Origin: UBA1952 sp965246855
GTDB taxonomy: Bacteria > Bacteroidota > Bacteroidia > Chitinophagales > Chitinophagaceae
Direction of reading: 5' to 3'
DNA length: 64,000 bases
Assembly: GCA_965246855.1 (NCBI GenBank)
Contig: CBDFFP010000003.1
Span: forward strand, 496,001 to 560,000
Shown here: positions 8,046 to 17,330 of the stretch, in pieces
How positions within the stretch are numbered: the first letter of the stretch is position 1
Layout of the letters: the number at the start of each line of letters is the position of its first letter
Translations under genes and position numbers: made by a program
The notes under the pieces: generated by a model
Told to the model about the DNA's origin: nothing
The model's database searches: none
What the model saw: only the letters and a program-made list of their open reading frames with translations

Positions 8046-9270
8046 GGGCCGGTTTTTTGGTGGAAGAGGAAGGAGAAGAATGGGGTTTGCCGCCCCGGTG
8101 GTGACGCGGCGCGTTGTGATAATCCACCACGCTCTTAAAACCTTCCGGCAACGGCGATTTCGGAATCTCGTGGCCAATCATTTTTTCAATCCGCTGAAAG
8201 CGGTGGACGTCGTCGCTGTTGATAAACGTAATGGCCGTTCCGGTGCGTTGTGCGCGGGCCGTGCGGCCAATGCGGTGGACGTAATCTTCCGGATCGGGCG
8301 GTGCGTCGTAATTCAGAATCAGTTCAATTCCTTCCACGTCAATGCCCCGGCTCAACACGTCAGTGCCGATTAAAACAGGCAATTTTCGGGCTTTAAAATC
8401 CTGCATCAGCACATTGCGCACGTCTTGCTCCAGGTCAGAAGAAAAGGCTTTGCATTTCAGTCCGGCACGTTGCAATTCCCGCTCCAAGCGGCGCACGGTT
8501 TCTTTTCGGCTCGCGAAGATGATTGCACTGGAAAAAGAATCGTCCTTGAAAATACGCGAAACAAGTGCGTTTTTCTCTTCGTTCTGCACCAGATATACCT
8601 TTTGCAAAATCGCTTCCGCAGGTTTATTCACCGCGATTTTTATTTCTACCGGATTGCGGAGAATAGCAGATGCAAGGCTCTTGATTTTGGGCGCTAGCGT
8701 GGCGGAGAAAAGCAGCGTTTGCCGCGACGAAGGCAGCGCCGAAACAATGCGAATCAGGTCGTCGTAAAAACCCATGTCCAGCATCCTGTCCGCTTCATCT
8801 AAAACTAAATGACGCAGTCCGCTGAAATCCAGACTGCCCATTTGCATCAGGGCAATCAGCCGGCCCGGCGTGGCCACAATAATGTCCGCGCCGCTACGCA
8901 ATGCTTTTTTCTGGACCTCAAAAGTATGGCCGTCGGTTCCGCCATAAACCGATGCACAACTCACGTCCACGTAGTACGACATCGCCTCTACCTGCTGGTC
9001 AATTTGCTGCGCCAATTCGCGCGTCGGAACAAGGACGAGTGTGTTCAGTTGGCCCTTCGGTTCCCGCAAAATCTTGTCCAGAATGGGCAGGATAAAAGCG
9101 GCAGTTTTTCCGGTTCCGGTTTGCGCGGTGGCTATCAAATCCTTGCCTTCTAGAATCGCCGGAATGGCAGCCTGCTGAATAGGCGTCGGCGTGCGGTAAT
9201 TCATCGCAGCAATGCCGTCCAGCACGTCGTAGTCTAAATCAAAATCCTCAAAAGAGGTGTATTCCTTCAT
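8014..9270 (-). CDS. DEAD-box RNA helicase (RhlE-like)
   Basis: A 418-residue ATP-dependent RNA helicase acting in RNA remodelling or ribosome assembly. The order is Q motif region (FEDFDLDYDVLDGIAAM, TPTPIQ), motif I AQTGTGKT at 49-56, Ia PTRELAQQ, II DEAD at 158-161, III SAT, then the second RecA domain with FASRKETVRRL, GTDVLSRGIDVEG and the arginine-finger motif HRIGRTAR. The tail is basic and low-complexity (HHRGGKPHSSPSSST), as in RhlE proteins. The last 32 bp overlap the start of the ABC transporter gene. Confidence 0.93.
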   Translation of the reverse strand: MKEYTSFEDFDLDYDVLDGIAAMNYRTPTPIQQAAIPAILEGKDLIATAQTGTGKTAAFILPILDKILREPKGQLNTLVLVPTRELAQQIDQQVEAMSYYVDVSCASVYGGTDGHTFEVQKKALRSGADIIVATPGRLIALMQMGSLDFSGLRHLVLDEADRMLDMGFYDDLIRIVSALPSSRQTLLFSATLAPKIKSLASAILRNPVEIKIAVNKPAEAILQKVYLVQNEEKNALVSRIFKDDSFSSAIIFASRKETVRRLERELQRAGLKCKAFSSDLEQDVRNVLMQDFKARKLPVLIGTDVLSRGIDVEGIELILNYDAPPDPEDYVHRIGRTARAQRTGTAITFINSDDVHRFQRIEKMIGHEIPKSPLPEGFKSVVDYHNAPRHHRGGKPHSSPSSSTKKPAHGAPRQKNGR

Positions 9271-9324
9271 AAAAAGTATAGGGTCTCTTTGATAACAGAA
9301 GAGACAGTAAAAAGCTGTTTTCTA

Positions 9325-9358
9325 CAAGAAAAAAGACCGGCAAAAATACCGGTCTTTT
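9325..9358 (-). terminator. Rho-independent terminator after the desaturase
   Basis: AAAAGACCGG and CCGGTCTTTT pair around a short AT loop (9331-9358). On the minus strand a run of T follows, 13 bp after the desaturase stop. Confidence 0.85.
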
Positions 9359-9370
9359 GGGAAGTTTTTT

Positions 9371-10477
9371 CTAAGAACGTCCGAGGTATCGCAGCATCTG
9401 CGCATGGGCGCGTAAGGCGTTGCGGAAGGTCGGGCGAACCTGATAATTCAATCCGTGCTCCGCTGCTGTTTTCGCTACAATCGGCGCTAGTTTCGGGTAG
9501 TGAACATGGCAGATTTGCGGGAACAAGTGGTGTTCAATCTGGAAGTTCAGACCGCCGATATACCAAGACAGAATCTTGTTGGTCGGCGCGAAATTCACCG
9601 TGTTTTGCAGTTGGTGAACGGCCCAGCTATTTTCCATTTTGCGGTCATCAGAAGGCATCGAAAAATCGCTTTCTTCCATCACGTGCGCCAGTTGGAAGAT
9701 GCAGGCCAGCAGCAGTCCGGCCAGCAGGTGCATTCCCAAAAATCCAATCACCACTGCGCCCCAGCTTGCACCGGAGAACATAATTGGCAGCGCCATGAAA
9801 ACCGAGAAATACAAGGCTTTGGAAAGCGTTACTTCCAGCAGCGCCGTCGACAGGGAAATGCGCTCTTTTTTCAAGAGGCCCATTTTGTGGTAGGTGATTA
9901 CACCAAAGTAATCTTTCCCCAGACACCAGTAAACGGTCATTAGGCTGTAGAGGAACCACGCGTAAAGATGCTGGTAGCGATGCAGTGCAATTTTGCGGGA
10001 ATGCGGCGTGAAGCGCAGCAGAATTCCGGCGTCCACATCGTGGTCCAGACCTTCAATATTGGTGTAGGTATGGTGGAGAATGTTGTGTTGGATTTTCCAT
10101 GTAATGTCGTTGCCGCCCAGCAGGTGAATCACCAGCCCGATAAATTTATCGCGGCCTTTGCGGCCCGTGTAAGCGCCGTGGTTGCCGTCGTGCATCACCG
10201 AAGTGCCGATGCCCACCATACCTATACCCATCAAGAACCAGCAGCCGTAAAACAGAAACGGGTGAATGTTGTACACACCACCGATAATGGCGAAGAATGG
10301 CACGAGGTACATCGCCAGCATCGCCGCTGTTTTCCAGACCATGTGGCTGTTGCGGTTCGGCGAAAGGCCAGTCTCGGCGAAATATTCATCCACATTGCGG
10401 CGCAGCGCGTCATGGAAATTAGAAACGCCTTTCTTAGGCGCGAAGCGAACGATGTCCAGTTTGGCGGATTTAATCAT
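9371..10477 (-). CDS. Membrane fatty acid desaturase (acyl-lipid/acyl-CoA type)
   Basis: A 368-residue integral membrane di-iron enzyme that introduces double bonds into acyl chains. The three histidine boxes are HDGNH (96-100), HNILHH (131-136) and QIEHH in FQIEHHLFPQICH near residue 305, the last with the Gln typical of front-end/linoleoyl-CoA-type desaturases. Hydrophobic segments lie between the boxes. No cytochrome b5 domain is fused. The gene stands alone with its own promoter-like CAAATTTA element and terminator, which fits regulated membrane-fluidity control, but no regulator is adjacent. Regiospecificity cannot be read from sequence. Confidence 0.92.
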   Translation of the reverse strand: MIKSAKLDIVRFAPKKGVSNFHDALRRNVDEYFAETGLSPNRNSHMVWKTAAMLAMYLVPFFAIIGGVYNIHPFLFYGCWFLMGIGMVGIGTSVMHDGNHGAYTGRKGRDKFIGLVIHLLGGNDITWKIQHNILHHTYTNIEGLDHDVDAGILLRFTPHSRKIALHRYQHLYAWFLYSLMTVYWCLGKDYFGVITYHKMGLLKKERISLSTALLEVTLSKALYFSVFMALPIMFSGASWGAVVIGFLGMHLLAGLLLACIFQLAHVMEESDFSMPSDDRKMENSWAVHQLQNTVNFAPTNKILSWYIGGLNFQIEHHLFPQICHVHYPKLAPIVAKTAAEHGLNYQVRPTFRNALRAHAQMLRYLGRS

Positions 10478-10542
10478 AAAGTGGTTTTCTTAGGGAAGAA
10501 AAAAATTTGGTGGCTCGGATTAGGGTTTAGGGTAAAGCCGCA

Positions 10543-10550
10543 CAAATTTA
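10543..10550 (-). promoter_or_regulatory. -7 promoter element for the desaturase (TAAATTTG on minus strand)
   Basis: The minus strand reads TAAATTTG, a match to TAnnTTTG, 66 bp upstream of the desaturase ATG. The -33 element is not clear. Confidence 0.5.
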
Positions 10551-10679
10551 GGCCATAAAAGCGTTGTCTAACGCAATGGCAGTAGAAGCTTAACAAGGTT
10601 TGCGAAAAGTTGTTGGCACAAAAAAAGGAACGCCTTAAACAGACTCCCCTTTTCCTGGGGGAAAACAGACCTGCTTCCC

Positions 10680-11918
10680 CTACTTCATCGCGTCAATTTT
10701 CGCTTTCGCCTCCGCTGCTTTGGCCGTGTTGTTCACGCGGACGTAAATCTCGCGCAATCCAATCAACGACGAGCGGTAAGTGATTTTGTCATCCTCACTT
10801 CTATTGTTTCCTTTTGCTTCCAACAGCAAAACCACTTTTTCAAAGTATGGCTGCGCGCGGGCAAACATCGCGTCACGCTGCACTTTCAGAGCTTCTGCTT
10901 TGCGCATATCCGCCTGTGAAGTGCCAGAGATCGCGTTTAGTTGTTTGTTGAATTCCGCCGCTTCGTTGTAGAACAGCGTTCCGGCGTTGTATTGATAATC
11001 GGCAACATCGGGTTTCAGCGCAAGGGTTTTGGTGTACGCCGCTTCCGCTTTCGCCACAACGTCTTTGTAGTTCGCCGGTGCGTTTCCGGTTTTCGGGAAA
11101 GCTGAACTCGTATAGGCATTGCCAAGACTAAACTGCAATTCCGGGCTGTTCGGATCGGCCACTGCGGCATCTTCCAACCGCTTCAACATCTCCTCCGTAC
11201 GCCCGCTTTTCACGTACAGGTTCAGCTCCCCGTTCGTCAGGTCTTTGTTTCCCGGAAACGCCTTTTTCCCATCATCAAAAGCCGCAAATGCCTTGTCCAT
11301 ATTCCCCATCTTCGTGTAGGTCTCGGCAAGCAGATAATGCAGGTACGGCTGCCTGGAAATCGGGTCGTTCTTCGCAGCTTCCAAGAGGGAAACAAGCTCC
11401 GTGGTCTTGCCCAGTTGCTGCGCCGCCAAAATCTGCTGCACCCGCGCCTCCGAAGCCACCGTGTCAAACTGCTTGTCACCCTTAAAACGCACACCGCCAT
11501 CCGCATCATGTAGCGCAATCGCCTGACCGAAATAATCGTAAGCGGCGTTGAAATCCTTTGCGCGCGAAGCCGCAGCACCATCGTTAAAGTAATAGAACGC
11601 AGCCGCTTTCAGCGAAGGATTAACCTCCTGGTCTTTGCTGCCCAGTTGAACAGCTTTCAACAGGCTCGTAGCGCCTTCCCGGTAAGGGTTGGAAGCCTTG
11701 TCAATCGTTTGGAGTTGGAGATAAACCTGCCCGCGAAGTGCCCAGGTTTTAGGGTCGTTGGAAGTAGCTTCGTTGGTGGTGGCTTCGTCAATCGCTTTTT
11801 TAGCGTTGGCATATTCGCCGGAAGAAAGATAATTATTGGCTGCGCGGAGGTTGGATTTTTGCGCCGATGCAGAAAGCGCAGCGAAGGCAACCGCACAGGA
11901 AAACAGGGTTCTTTTCAT
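10680..11918 (-). CDS. Secreted/periplasmic TPR-containing protein
   Basis: A 412-residue protein with an N-terminal signal peptide (MKRTLFSCAVAFAALSASAQ). The rest is alpha-helical with TPR-like units, for example ANAKKAIDEATTNEA, PKTWALRGQVYLQLQTIDKA, YLHYLLAETYTKMGNMDKAFAAFDDGKKAFPGN and NSPELQFSLGNAYT. TPR proteins of this type scaffold envelope complexes; the partner is unknown. A TPR gene near gyrA is a familiar Bacteroidota neighbourhood. Here the two are separated by a 21-bp repeat array and a glcG-type gene. Confidence 0.8.
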   Translation of the reverse strand: MKRTLFSCAVAFAALSASAQKSNLRAANNYLSSGEYANAKKAIDEATTNEATSNDPKTWALRGQVYLQLQTIDKASNPYREGATSLLKAVQLGSKDQEVNPSLKAAAFYYFNDGAAASRAKDFNAAYDYFGQAIALHDADGGVRFKGDKQFDTVASEARVQQILAAQQLGKTTELVSLLEAAKNDPISRQPYLHYLLAETYTKMGNMDKAFAAFDDGKKAFPGNKDLTNGELNLYVKSGRTEEMLKRLEDAAVADPNSPELQFSLGNAYTSSAFPKTGNAPANYKDVVAKAEAAYTKTLALKPDVADYQYNAGTLFYNEAAEFNKQLNAISGTSQADMRKAEALKVQRDAMFARAQPYFEKVVLLLEAKGNNRSEDDKITYRSSLIGLREIYVRVNNTAKAAEAKAKIDAMK

Positions 11919-12157
11919 GAAAGGAATTAGGTCAGAAAACAGGCTTCAATATTAGGCCGGAAAAAGAGAGTGCGGGGTTAAAAATGTCGCCTCGCCGATA
12001 CTGTTTCAGTCGCCATCTTTTTTCCTCCCCCGAACAAGGCCTTGTACAGCCCCTGTCCGCTTCTGCGACATAGAACAGAACCTTCCCCACCAAAAAAGGC
12101 ACAGGAAAAGGAATTCGCGGCCCCGCCAATTCTTCTTCCTGTATCCCAATATCCCTT

Positions 12158-12346
12158 GCACCCGCTTCTTTTATCCGTGCACCCGCAAGAATACACAATA
12201 CATCCCCAATAATCATCGTTCATGTCGCAACAATATACAATGCGCCCGCCTCCTTTATCCGTGCACCCGCAAAAATATGCAATGCACCCGCAACATTTAT
12301 CGTTCACGCCGCAACAATATACAATGCATCCGCCTCCTGTAACGTT
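12158..12346. repeat. 21-bp tandem array II: nine units, GCACCCGC-like core, 84-bp higher-order repeat
   Basis: Core variants of GCACCCGC begin at 12158, 12179, 12200, 12221, 12242, 12263, 12284, 12305 and 12326, always 21 bp apart. Unit positions 6, 8 and 18 are C in all nine units, and position 21 is T in all nine. Most units show TGC-N4-GC(A/C/T). Units 1, 5 and 9 resemble each other, as do 2 and 6, 3 and 7, and 4 and 8, so blocks of four units were duplicated. The array lies in the 736-bp gap between the TPR gene start (11918) and the GlcG gene stop (12655). I see nothing recognisable in 11919-12157 or 12347-12590. Confidence 0.9.
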
Positions 12347-12590
12347 TTGCTTTGTTCATACTAAAATATACATCAATATTTGAAGCCCCAAAACTGGCTC
12401 TTATTGATGTTCTTATACTCCAACGCACCCGTATCAGAAACACGCAACACATAATCCTTCCTATTCCCTCCATGCATCCAATAGCCCCGCCCCCGCCCCA
12501 TAAAAAGCCTCATTTCGCGCGCTATCAGCCCATTCTCAACACCCAACGCTCAAAATAGCGCCCCCCAACAAACTTCCAACCCCACCTGAA

Positions 12591-12633
12591 AAAGAAAGCC
12601 CTGGAGGAAGGTATTTCCTGAGGGGCTTTCTTT
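12591..12633 (-). terminator. Terminator hairpin after the GlcG/HbpS gene
   Basis: GAAAGCCC (12594-12601) pairs with GGGCTTTC (12623-12630), flanked by AAA/TTT. The minus strand continues into a T-rich run, 22 bp after the gene's stop. Confidence 0.75.
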
Positions 12634-12654
12634 GTTTTGGAAAGAAAGGATTTT

Positions 12655-13062
12655 TCAGACTGATTCAAGGAGTGAAAGCGCACCTATCGCAGCTTCTCCA
12701 ACGCTCTTATCTTGGTTGAAATCACCTCCGGAAACACCGAGTCCGCCAATGATTTTCCCATCCCTGACAATCGGAAATCCACCCGCAAGCGTCAGTACAT
12801 TATCGTCCTTGTCAAACGCGCTTTGCAAGTCCGGTATTTTCCTTCCCAAGTCGTTCAGAACGTGAGTAGGAGCTTTAAATTGAGAAGCTGTAACAGCTTT
12901 CTTCTTGCTGATTTCCACACCAAAAAAACTCGCTCCTTCTAACCGGCGCAATGCCAGCCAATGGCCGCCCATATCCACGATAGAAACCGTCACAGGAAGG
13001 TTAAGCTCTTGGGCTTTTGTCAGTGCTGCTTGAAGCAAAATCTCAATCCACTCTTGTTGCAT
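12655..13062 (-). CDS. GlcG/HbpS family protein (possible heme-binding)
   Basis: A 135-residue single-domain protein of the GlcG/HbpS (DUF336) family. Characteristic segments are LPVTVSIVDMGGHWLALRRLEGA, KKKAVTASQF, LAGGFPIVRDGKIIGGLGVSGG and the terminal D-E-A pattern in DKSVGEAAIGAL. HbpS binds heme and senses redox stress in actinomycetes, and GlcG sits in glycolate operons; neither context is present here. No signal peptide, so cytoplasmic. It lies 24 bp downstream of gyrA on the same strand and may be cotranscribed. Confidence 0.82.
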   Translation of the reverse strand: MQQEWIEILLQAALTKAQELNLPVTVSIVDMGGHWLALRRLEGASFFGVEISKKKAVTASQFKAPTHVLNDLGRKIPDLQSAFDKDDNVLTLAGGFPIVRDGKIIGGLGVSGGDFNQDKSVGEAAIGALSLLESV

Positions 13063-13086
13063 AGTTGCTGTTGATTTTGAAGACTA

Positions 13087-15804
13087 TTACGCCTCTTCCA
13101 AAGGCGCTTCGTCGTCCTCTGCGTCGTCTGTTTCTTCAAAAACAGCTTCCGTTTCGGGAGAAATCCCGTCCCCTTCTGGCGCCGGATTCATATCCACAAT
13201 GTGCGCCGCTTCCGTATCCTCCTCGCCCTGAATTTCCTGCTCCGAAATGCGCGCAATCGCCGCAATCTCGTCGCCTTCATCCAGGTTAATCAGCTTCACG
13301 CCCTGTGTCGCCCGGCCTGCTTCCCGAATGGTCTCCACCGACATCCGAATGGTCACCCCCGATTTGCAGGTGATAATCAAATCGTCCGTCGGTTCCACCG
13401 CCAGAAATCCCACGAGGCCGCCCGTTTTCGCAGTCACGTTTATCGTCCGCACACCCTTTCCGCCCCGGTTCGTTACGCGGTAAGCAAGCGCGTATTTCAG
13501 CGGGTTTCCCTCCGCGTCGGGTATCTCCACAATCGCGTTGCCCTCGTCGCCTTCCGTTGCGGGTTCCAGGAAAGCCGTGCGCTTGCCCAAGCCCTTTTCG
13601 CTCACCACCAGAATCTGTTTGGAAAGCGCCGTTTGCGGCACACACACCATCCCAATCACCTCGTCTACGCCTTCCTCCATGTCGATGCCATACACGCCAA
13701 TCGCGCCGCGGCCCGTCGTGCGCACTTTGCCTTCCGGGAAGCAAATCGCGCGGCCCGATTTCACGGCCATCATCACGTAGGAATTGCCGTCCGTCAGCGA
13801 AACGTCCAGCAGTTGGTCGCCTTCCACAATCGTAATCGCGTTGATGCCATTGGCGCGCGGGCGGGAAAAATCTTCCAGCGAAGTCTTCTTGATGATGCCT
13901 TGCTTGGTGCACAGAATCACGCAGTGGTTGTGCACATAGTCCTTGTCGGCAAGCTGCGGAATGTCAATAATCGTGCGGATGCGGTCGTCCTGCGGAATCT
14001 GAATCAGGTTCTGAATCGCGCGGCCCTTCGCGTTTTTGTCGCCCTCCGGAATGCGGTGAACCGGCAGCCAGTAACAGCGGCCTTTTTCGGTGAAGAACAG
14101 CAGCGTGTGGTGCGTGGAAGCCACGAAGAGGTGCTCAATGTAGTCTTCCTGCCGCGTCTTGCCGCCCATCGCGCCGCGTCCGCCGCGGCGTTGCGCGCGG
14201 TAGTCCGCCTGCGTCGTCCGCTTGATGTAGCCCAGGTGGCTAATCGTAATCACCGCGTCTTCCTCTTTGATGAAGTCCAGAATATTTTCGTCGTCTTCGG
14301 CAGCAATAATCTCCGAGCGGCGCGCATCGCCAAATTTCTTTTTCACTTCCTCCAGCTCTTCCTTAATGATGGAATAGCGGCGGTCTTCGCGGGCCAGAAT
14401 GTCTTCCAGGTCGGTAATGATGGCCATGAGTTGGTTGAATTCCTCCCGGATCTTCTCAATCTCCATGCCCGTCAGGCGCTGCAACCGCAGTTCCAGAACC
14501 GCCTTCGCCTGGATGTCGGAGAGACCGAACTTCTCCATCAATCCATCCTTTGCCACTTCCGGGTTTTTGCTTTCGCGGATGTGTTGGATAACCGCGTCCA
14601 GGTTGTTGAGCGCAATGATGTAGCCCTCAATGATGTGGGCACGTTTCCGGGCTTCGCGCAGTTCAAAACGGGTGCGGCGCTCCACCACTTCCATGCGGAA
14701 GATAATGAACTCCGAAATCAGGTCTCTCAAGTTCAGTGTGCGCGGACGGCCCTTCACCAGCGCCACGTTGTTGATGCCGTAGGAACTCTGTAGCTCCGTG
14801 TGTTTGAAGAGCTGGTTAATAATGATTTGGGCCACCGCATCGCGGCGCAGTTCCACCACAATCCGCGTCCCTTCCTTCGAGCTTTCGTTCCCGACGTGGG
14901 TAATGCCGTCAATGATTTTGTTGTTGACGAGATACCCGATTTTGGCTGTCAGTGCGTCGCGGTCCACTTGGTAAGGAACGGAAGTAATCACCACCGTTTC
15001 CTTGCCGGATTTTGAGTTCGTTTCCACCGTCGTGTGTCCGCGCAGCACCACCCTGCCGCGACCCGTGTGCATCGCCGCTTTGATGCCCTCCGTTCCGTAA
15101 ATCATCGCGCCCGTCGGGAAGTCCGGCGCTTTGACGTACTTCATCAGCTCATCAATGGTGATTTCGGAGTTGTCGATGTAAGCGATGCAGCCGTTGATAA
15201 CCTCGGTGAGGTTATGTGGCATCATGTTCGTCGCCATACCGACAGCAATTCCCGACGAGCCATTTACCAGCAGTTGCGGAACGCGCGTGGGCATTACCGA
15301 TGGCTCCTCAAGCGAGTCGTCAAAGTTGGGAACAAAGTTTACCGTTTCTTTCTCCAGATCTTCCAGCAGCGCCTCAGCATAACGCGTCATGCGAGCTTCG
15401 GTGTAACGCATCGCGGCAGGACCGTCAGAATCCTGCGAACCGTAGTTTCCCTGACCGTCCACCATGGTGTAACGTTGGTTCCAGCCCTGCGCCATGCGAA
15501 CCATCGTGTCGTAAACAGCTGTGTCGCCGTGCGGGTGGTATTTACCCAAAACCTCACCCACGATACGCGCGCATTTCTTGTAAGGCTTATTGTGTGTATT
15601 TCCCAGCTCGTGCATCGCGAAAAGAACGCGGCGGTGAACAGGTTTCAATCCATCACGGACATCGGGCAAGGCGCGGCCAACGATAACGGACATTGAATAG
15701 TCAATGTAGGCCGTTTTCATCTGCTCCTCAATGTTTACACGGACGATTCGGGAAGGCTCTTCTGCCGCATTTTGGAGCGACAATTCGGTATGGTTATCGG
15801 ACAT
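13087..15804 (-). CDS. gyrA: DNA gyrase subunit A
   Basis: The 905-residue breakage-reunion subunit of gyrase, which with GyrB introduces negative supercoils. The catalytic Tyr is Tyr134 in AAMRYTEARM. The quinolone-determining loop is KYHPHGDTAVYD, with Thr95 at the place of E. coli Ser83 and Asp99 at the place of Asp87. The GyrA box QRRGGRG, needed for DNA wrapping, is present (AQRRGGRGAMGG), followed by beta-pinwheel repeats. This marks it as GyrA rather than ParC. The last 45 residues form an acidic tail (ETDDAEDDEAPLEEA). The start MSDNHTEL at 15804 is preceded by TATCTTCG (minus strand) and, 125 bp upstream, motif copy B. Confidence 0.97.
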   Translation of the reverse strand: MSDNHTELSLQNAAEEPSRIVRVNIEEQMKTAYIDYSMSVIVGRALPDVRDGLKPVHRRVLFAMHELGNTHNKPYKKCARIVGEVLGKYHPHGDTAVYDTMVRMAQGWNQRYTMVDGQGNYGSQDSDGPAAMRYTEARMTRYAEALLEDLEKETVNFVPNFDDSLEEPSVMPTRVPQLLVNGSSGIAVGMATNMMPHNLTEVINGCIAYIDNSEITIDELMKYVKAPDFPTGAMIYGTEGIKAAMHTGRGRVVLRGHTTVETNSKSGKETVVITSVPYQVDRDALTAKIGYLVNNKIIDGITHVGNESSKEGTRIVVELRRDAVAQIIINQLFKHTELQSSYGINNVALVKGRPRTLNLRDLISEFIIFRMEVVERRTRFELREARKRAHIIEGYIIALNNLDAVIQHIRESKNPEVAKDGLMEKFGLSDIQAKAVLELRLQRLTGMEIEKIREEFNQLMAIITDLEDILAREDRRYSIIKEELEEVKKKFGDARRSEIIAAEDDENILDFIKEEDAVITISHLGYIKRTTQADYRAQRRGGRGAMGGKTRQEDYIEHLFVASTHHTLLFFTEKGRCYWLPVHRIPEGDKNAKGRAIQNLIQIPQDDRIRTIIDIPQLADKDYVHNHCVILCTKQGIIKKTSLEDFSRPRANGINAITIVEGDQLLDVSLTDGNSYVMMAVKSGRAICFPEGKVRTTGRGAIGVYGIDMEEGVDEVIGMVCVPQTALSKQILVVSEKGLGKRTAFLEPATEGDEGNAIVEIPDAEGNPLKYALAYRVTNRGGKGVRTINVTAKTGGLVGFLAVEPTDDLIITCKSGVTIRMSVETIREAGRATQGVKLINLDEGDEIAAIARISEQEIQGEEDTEAAHIVDMNPAPEGDGISPETEAVFEETDDAEDDEAPLEEA

Positions 15805-15828
15805 TAAAATGTATGGTGAAAATCCTTG

Positions 15829-15836
15829 CGAAGATA
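15829..15836 (-). promoter_or_regulatory. Possible -7 element for gyrA (TATCTTCG)
   Basis: The minus strand reads TATCTTCG, one base off TAnnTTTG, 25 bp before the gyrA ATG. A TTTTTG lies further upstream, at looser spacing than usual. Confidence 0.4.
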
Positions 15837-15928
15837 CGAAAAATAAGGGAATTTTTGAACAGCAAAAAGAGATTTTGACAGTTATTTCTCCCCTATTTCC
15901 TCAAGAAATCTGTTTGGAAAAAATTTTG

Positions 15929-15951
15929 TTTTACATAATAAACATTACAGT
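15929..15951 (-). promoter_or_regulatory. Recurring AT-rich motif, copy B, upstream of gyrA
   Basis: Same motif as at 5557 and 54390, with one substitution. On the + strand it contains TTTTACATAATAAA followed by CATTACAGT. Read along gyrA it has the same orientation as copies A and C have to their downstream genes, and lies 125 bp before the gyrA ATG. The rest of 15805-16014 is AT-rich without other signals. Confidence 0.6.
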
Positions 15952-16014
15952 ATAATTCAAAAAAATTATCATCTATACTATTGTTTTGCTTATAAAATCG
16001 AGATGTTTGATGAG

Positions 16015-17287
16015 TCAATATCCGTACTTCTGCCCCCAACACCGCCGCAAATAAGCCCCTAATCGGGCCTCTGCTTCACTGTCTCGAGGGATGTAAAGTA
16101 TGGTTACACCAAGCTTTTCGGGTAAATACTCATGCATCACAAAATGGCCCGGAAAATCATGCGCATATTGATAGCCAAGTCCGTAATCCATATTTTTCAT
16201 CATCTGCGTAGCTGCGTTGCGTAGGGGCAGCGGCGCAGTTAAATCTCCCCATTTCTCTACCAGATTTTGCGCTTCATTAATGGCAAGATAAGAGGCATTA
16301 CTTTTGGGTGAACAAGCCAAATAGGTTGTGCATTGTGCCAGAATAATCCCGCTTTCCGGCCAGCCAATAAGTTGTACCGCCTGAAAAGCTGTGGTTGCCA
16401 ACAACAAAGCATTTGGATTGGCATTACAAATATCCTCGCTCGCCATAATTACCATGCGGCTAGCAATAAATTTTGGGTCTTCCCCACCCCGTATCATCCG
16501 CGCCATCCAATATAACGCTCCGTTCGGGTCCGAGCCGCGCAGACTTTTAATAAATGCAGAAATGATGTCGTAATGCTGCTCGCCGCTTTTGTCGTAGCGC
16601 GCTGTGCTGTTTTGCAACACGTCTTTTACGCGCTCATTGGTAAGCATCTTTTCCTGTTCCGGCAGCGCCGAAATGGACAATTCCAACAGATTCAGGAGCC
16701 GCCTCGCATCGCCGCCGCTGCCCAAAATCAGTGCTTCCCACTCGCCAATTTCTACCTTCCGTTCCCGCAGCCACTCGTCGTTTTCCAATGCCTGCACCAC
16801 AATCTTTTTCAATTCTTCCTCTGTAAGATTTTGCAGCGTATAGACCTGACAGCGACTGAGCAACGCCGGAATAATTTCAAAAGAGGGGTTTTCCGTTGTC
16901 GCACCAATGAGGGTAATTATTCCCCGTTCCACAGCGCCCAGAAGCGAATCCTGCTGCGCTTTGTTGAAGCGGTGAATCTCGTCTATAAACACCAGCGCAT
17001 GACCCGCAAAACGCGCCTGTTCAATAACGGCGCGCACGTCCTTTACACCATTGTCGATGGCGCTGAGTGTGAAAAGCAGAAGTTCCAGATAGCCGGGCAA
17101 TCAACTGTGCCAACGTGGTTTTCCCAACGCCGGGTGGCCCCCAGAAAATAATAGACGCGGGCTTTTTGTTTTGCAACAGCGTATGCAGCACTTCCCCTTT
17201 CCCAACAAGGTGTTCCTGACCCGTGAAATTGAGCAGTGTCTGTGGGCGCATGCGCTCGGCAAGCGGGATGGTGGATGGATTTTTCAA
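16015..17287 (-). pseudogene. rarA: Replication-associated recombination protein A (RarA/MgsA AAA ATPase), frameshifted
   Basis: RarA is an AAA+ clamp-loader-like ATPase acting at stalled forks. Residues 1-57 (IPLAERMRPQTLLNFTGQEHL, Walker A GPPGVGKTTLAQLIA) are in one frame. The remainder (ELLLFTLSAIDNGVKDVRA, Walker B ALVFIDEIHRFNKAQQD, sensor 1 GATTENPSFE, and the C-terminal domain to the stop at 16015) is in another. Removing a single G from the GGG at 17095-17097 joins them into a 424-residue protein with exactly the family's spacing after LIA. This is therefore either a one-base insertion in a short homopolymer or a sequencing/assembly error. The start appears to be TTG at 17287. It diverges from the thioredoxin-fold gene. 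Confidence 0.88.
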
Positions 17288-17330
17288 GGCTTTAAACTTC
17301 TGTTTTCCCCAGCGTCTTTATCTTCGAAAA

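Noticed and set aside
8046..8177. N-terminal extension of the ABC exporter into the helicase gene
   Set aside because: Arg-rich residues with no exporter similarity; the overlap would grow to 164 bp.
11978..12307. Cys-rich minus-strand frame (GCTDK-type repeats) in array II
   Set aside because: It follows the 21-bp repeat; several frames are open and no known Cys-rich family fits.
13201..14793. 530-codon + strand frame opposite gyrA
   Set aside because: Shadow of gyrA; Arg/His/Asn-rich translation typical of antisense frames.
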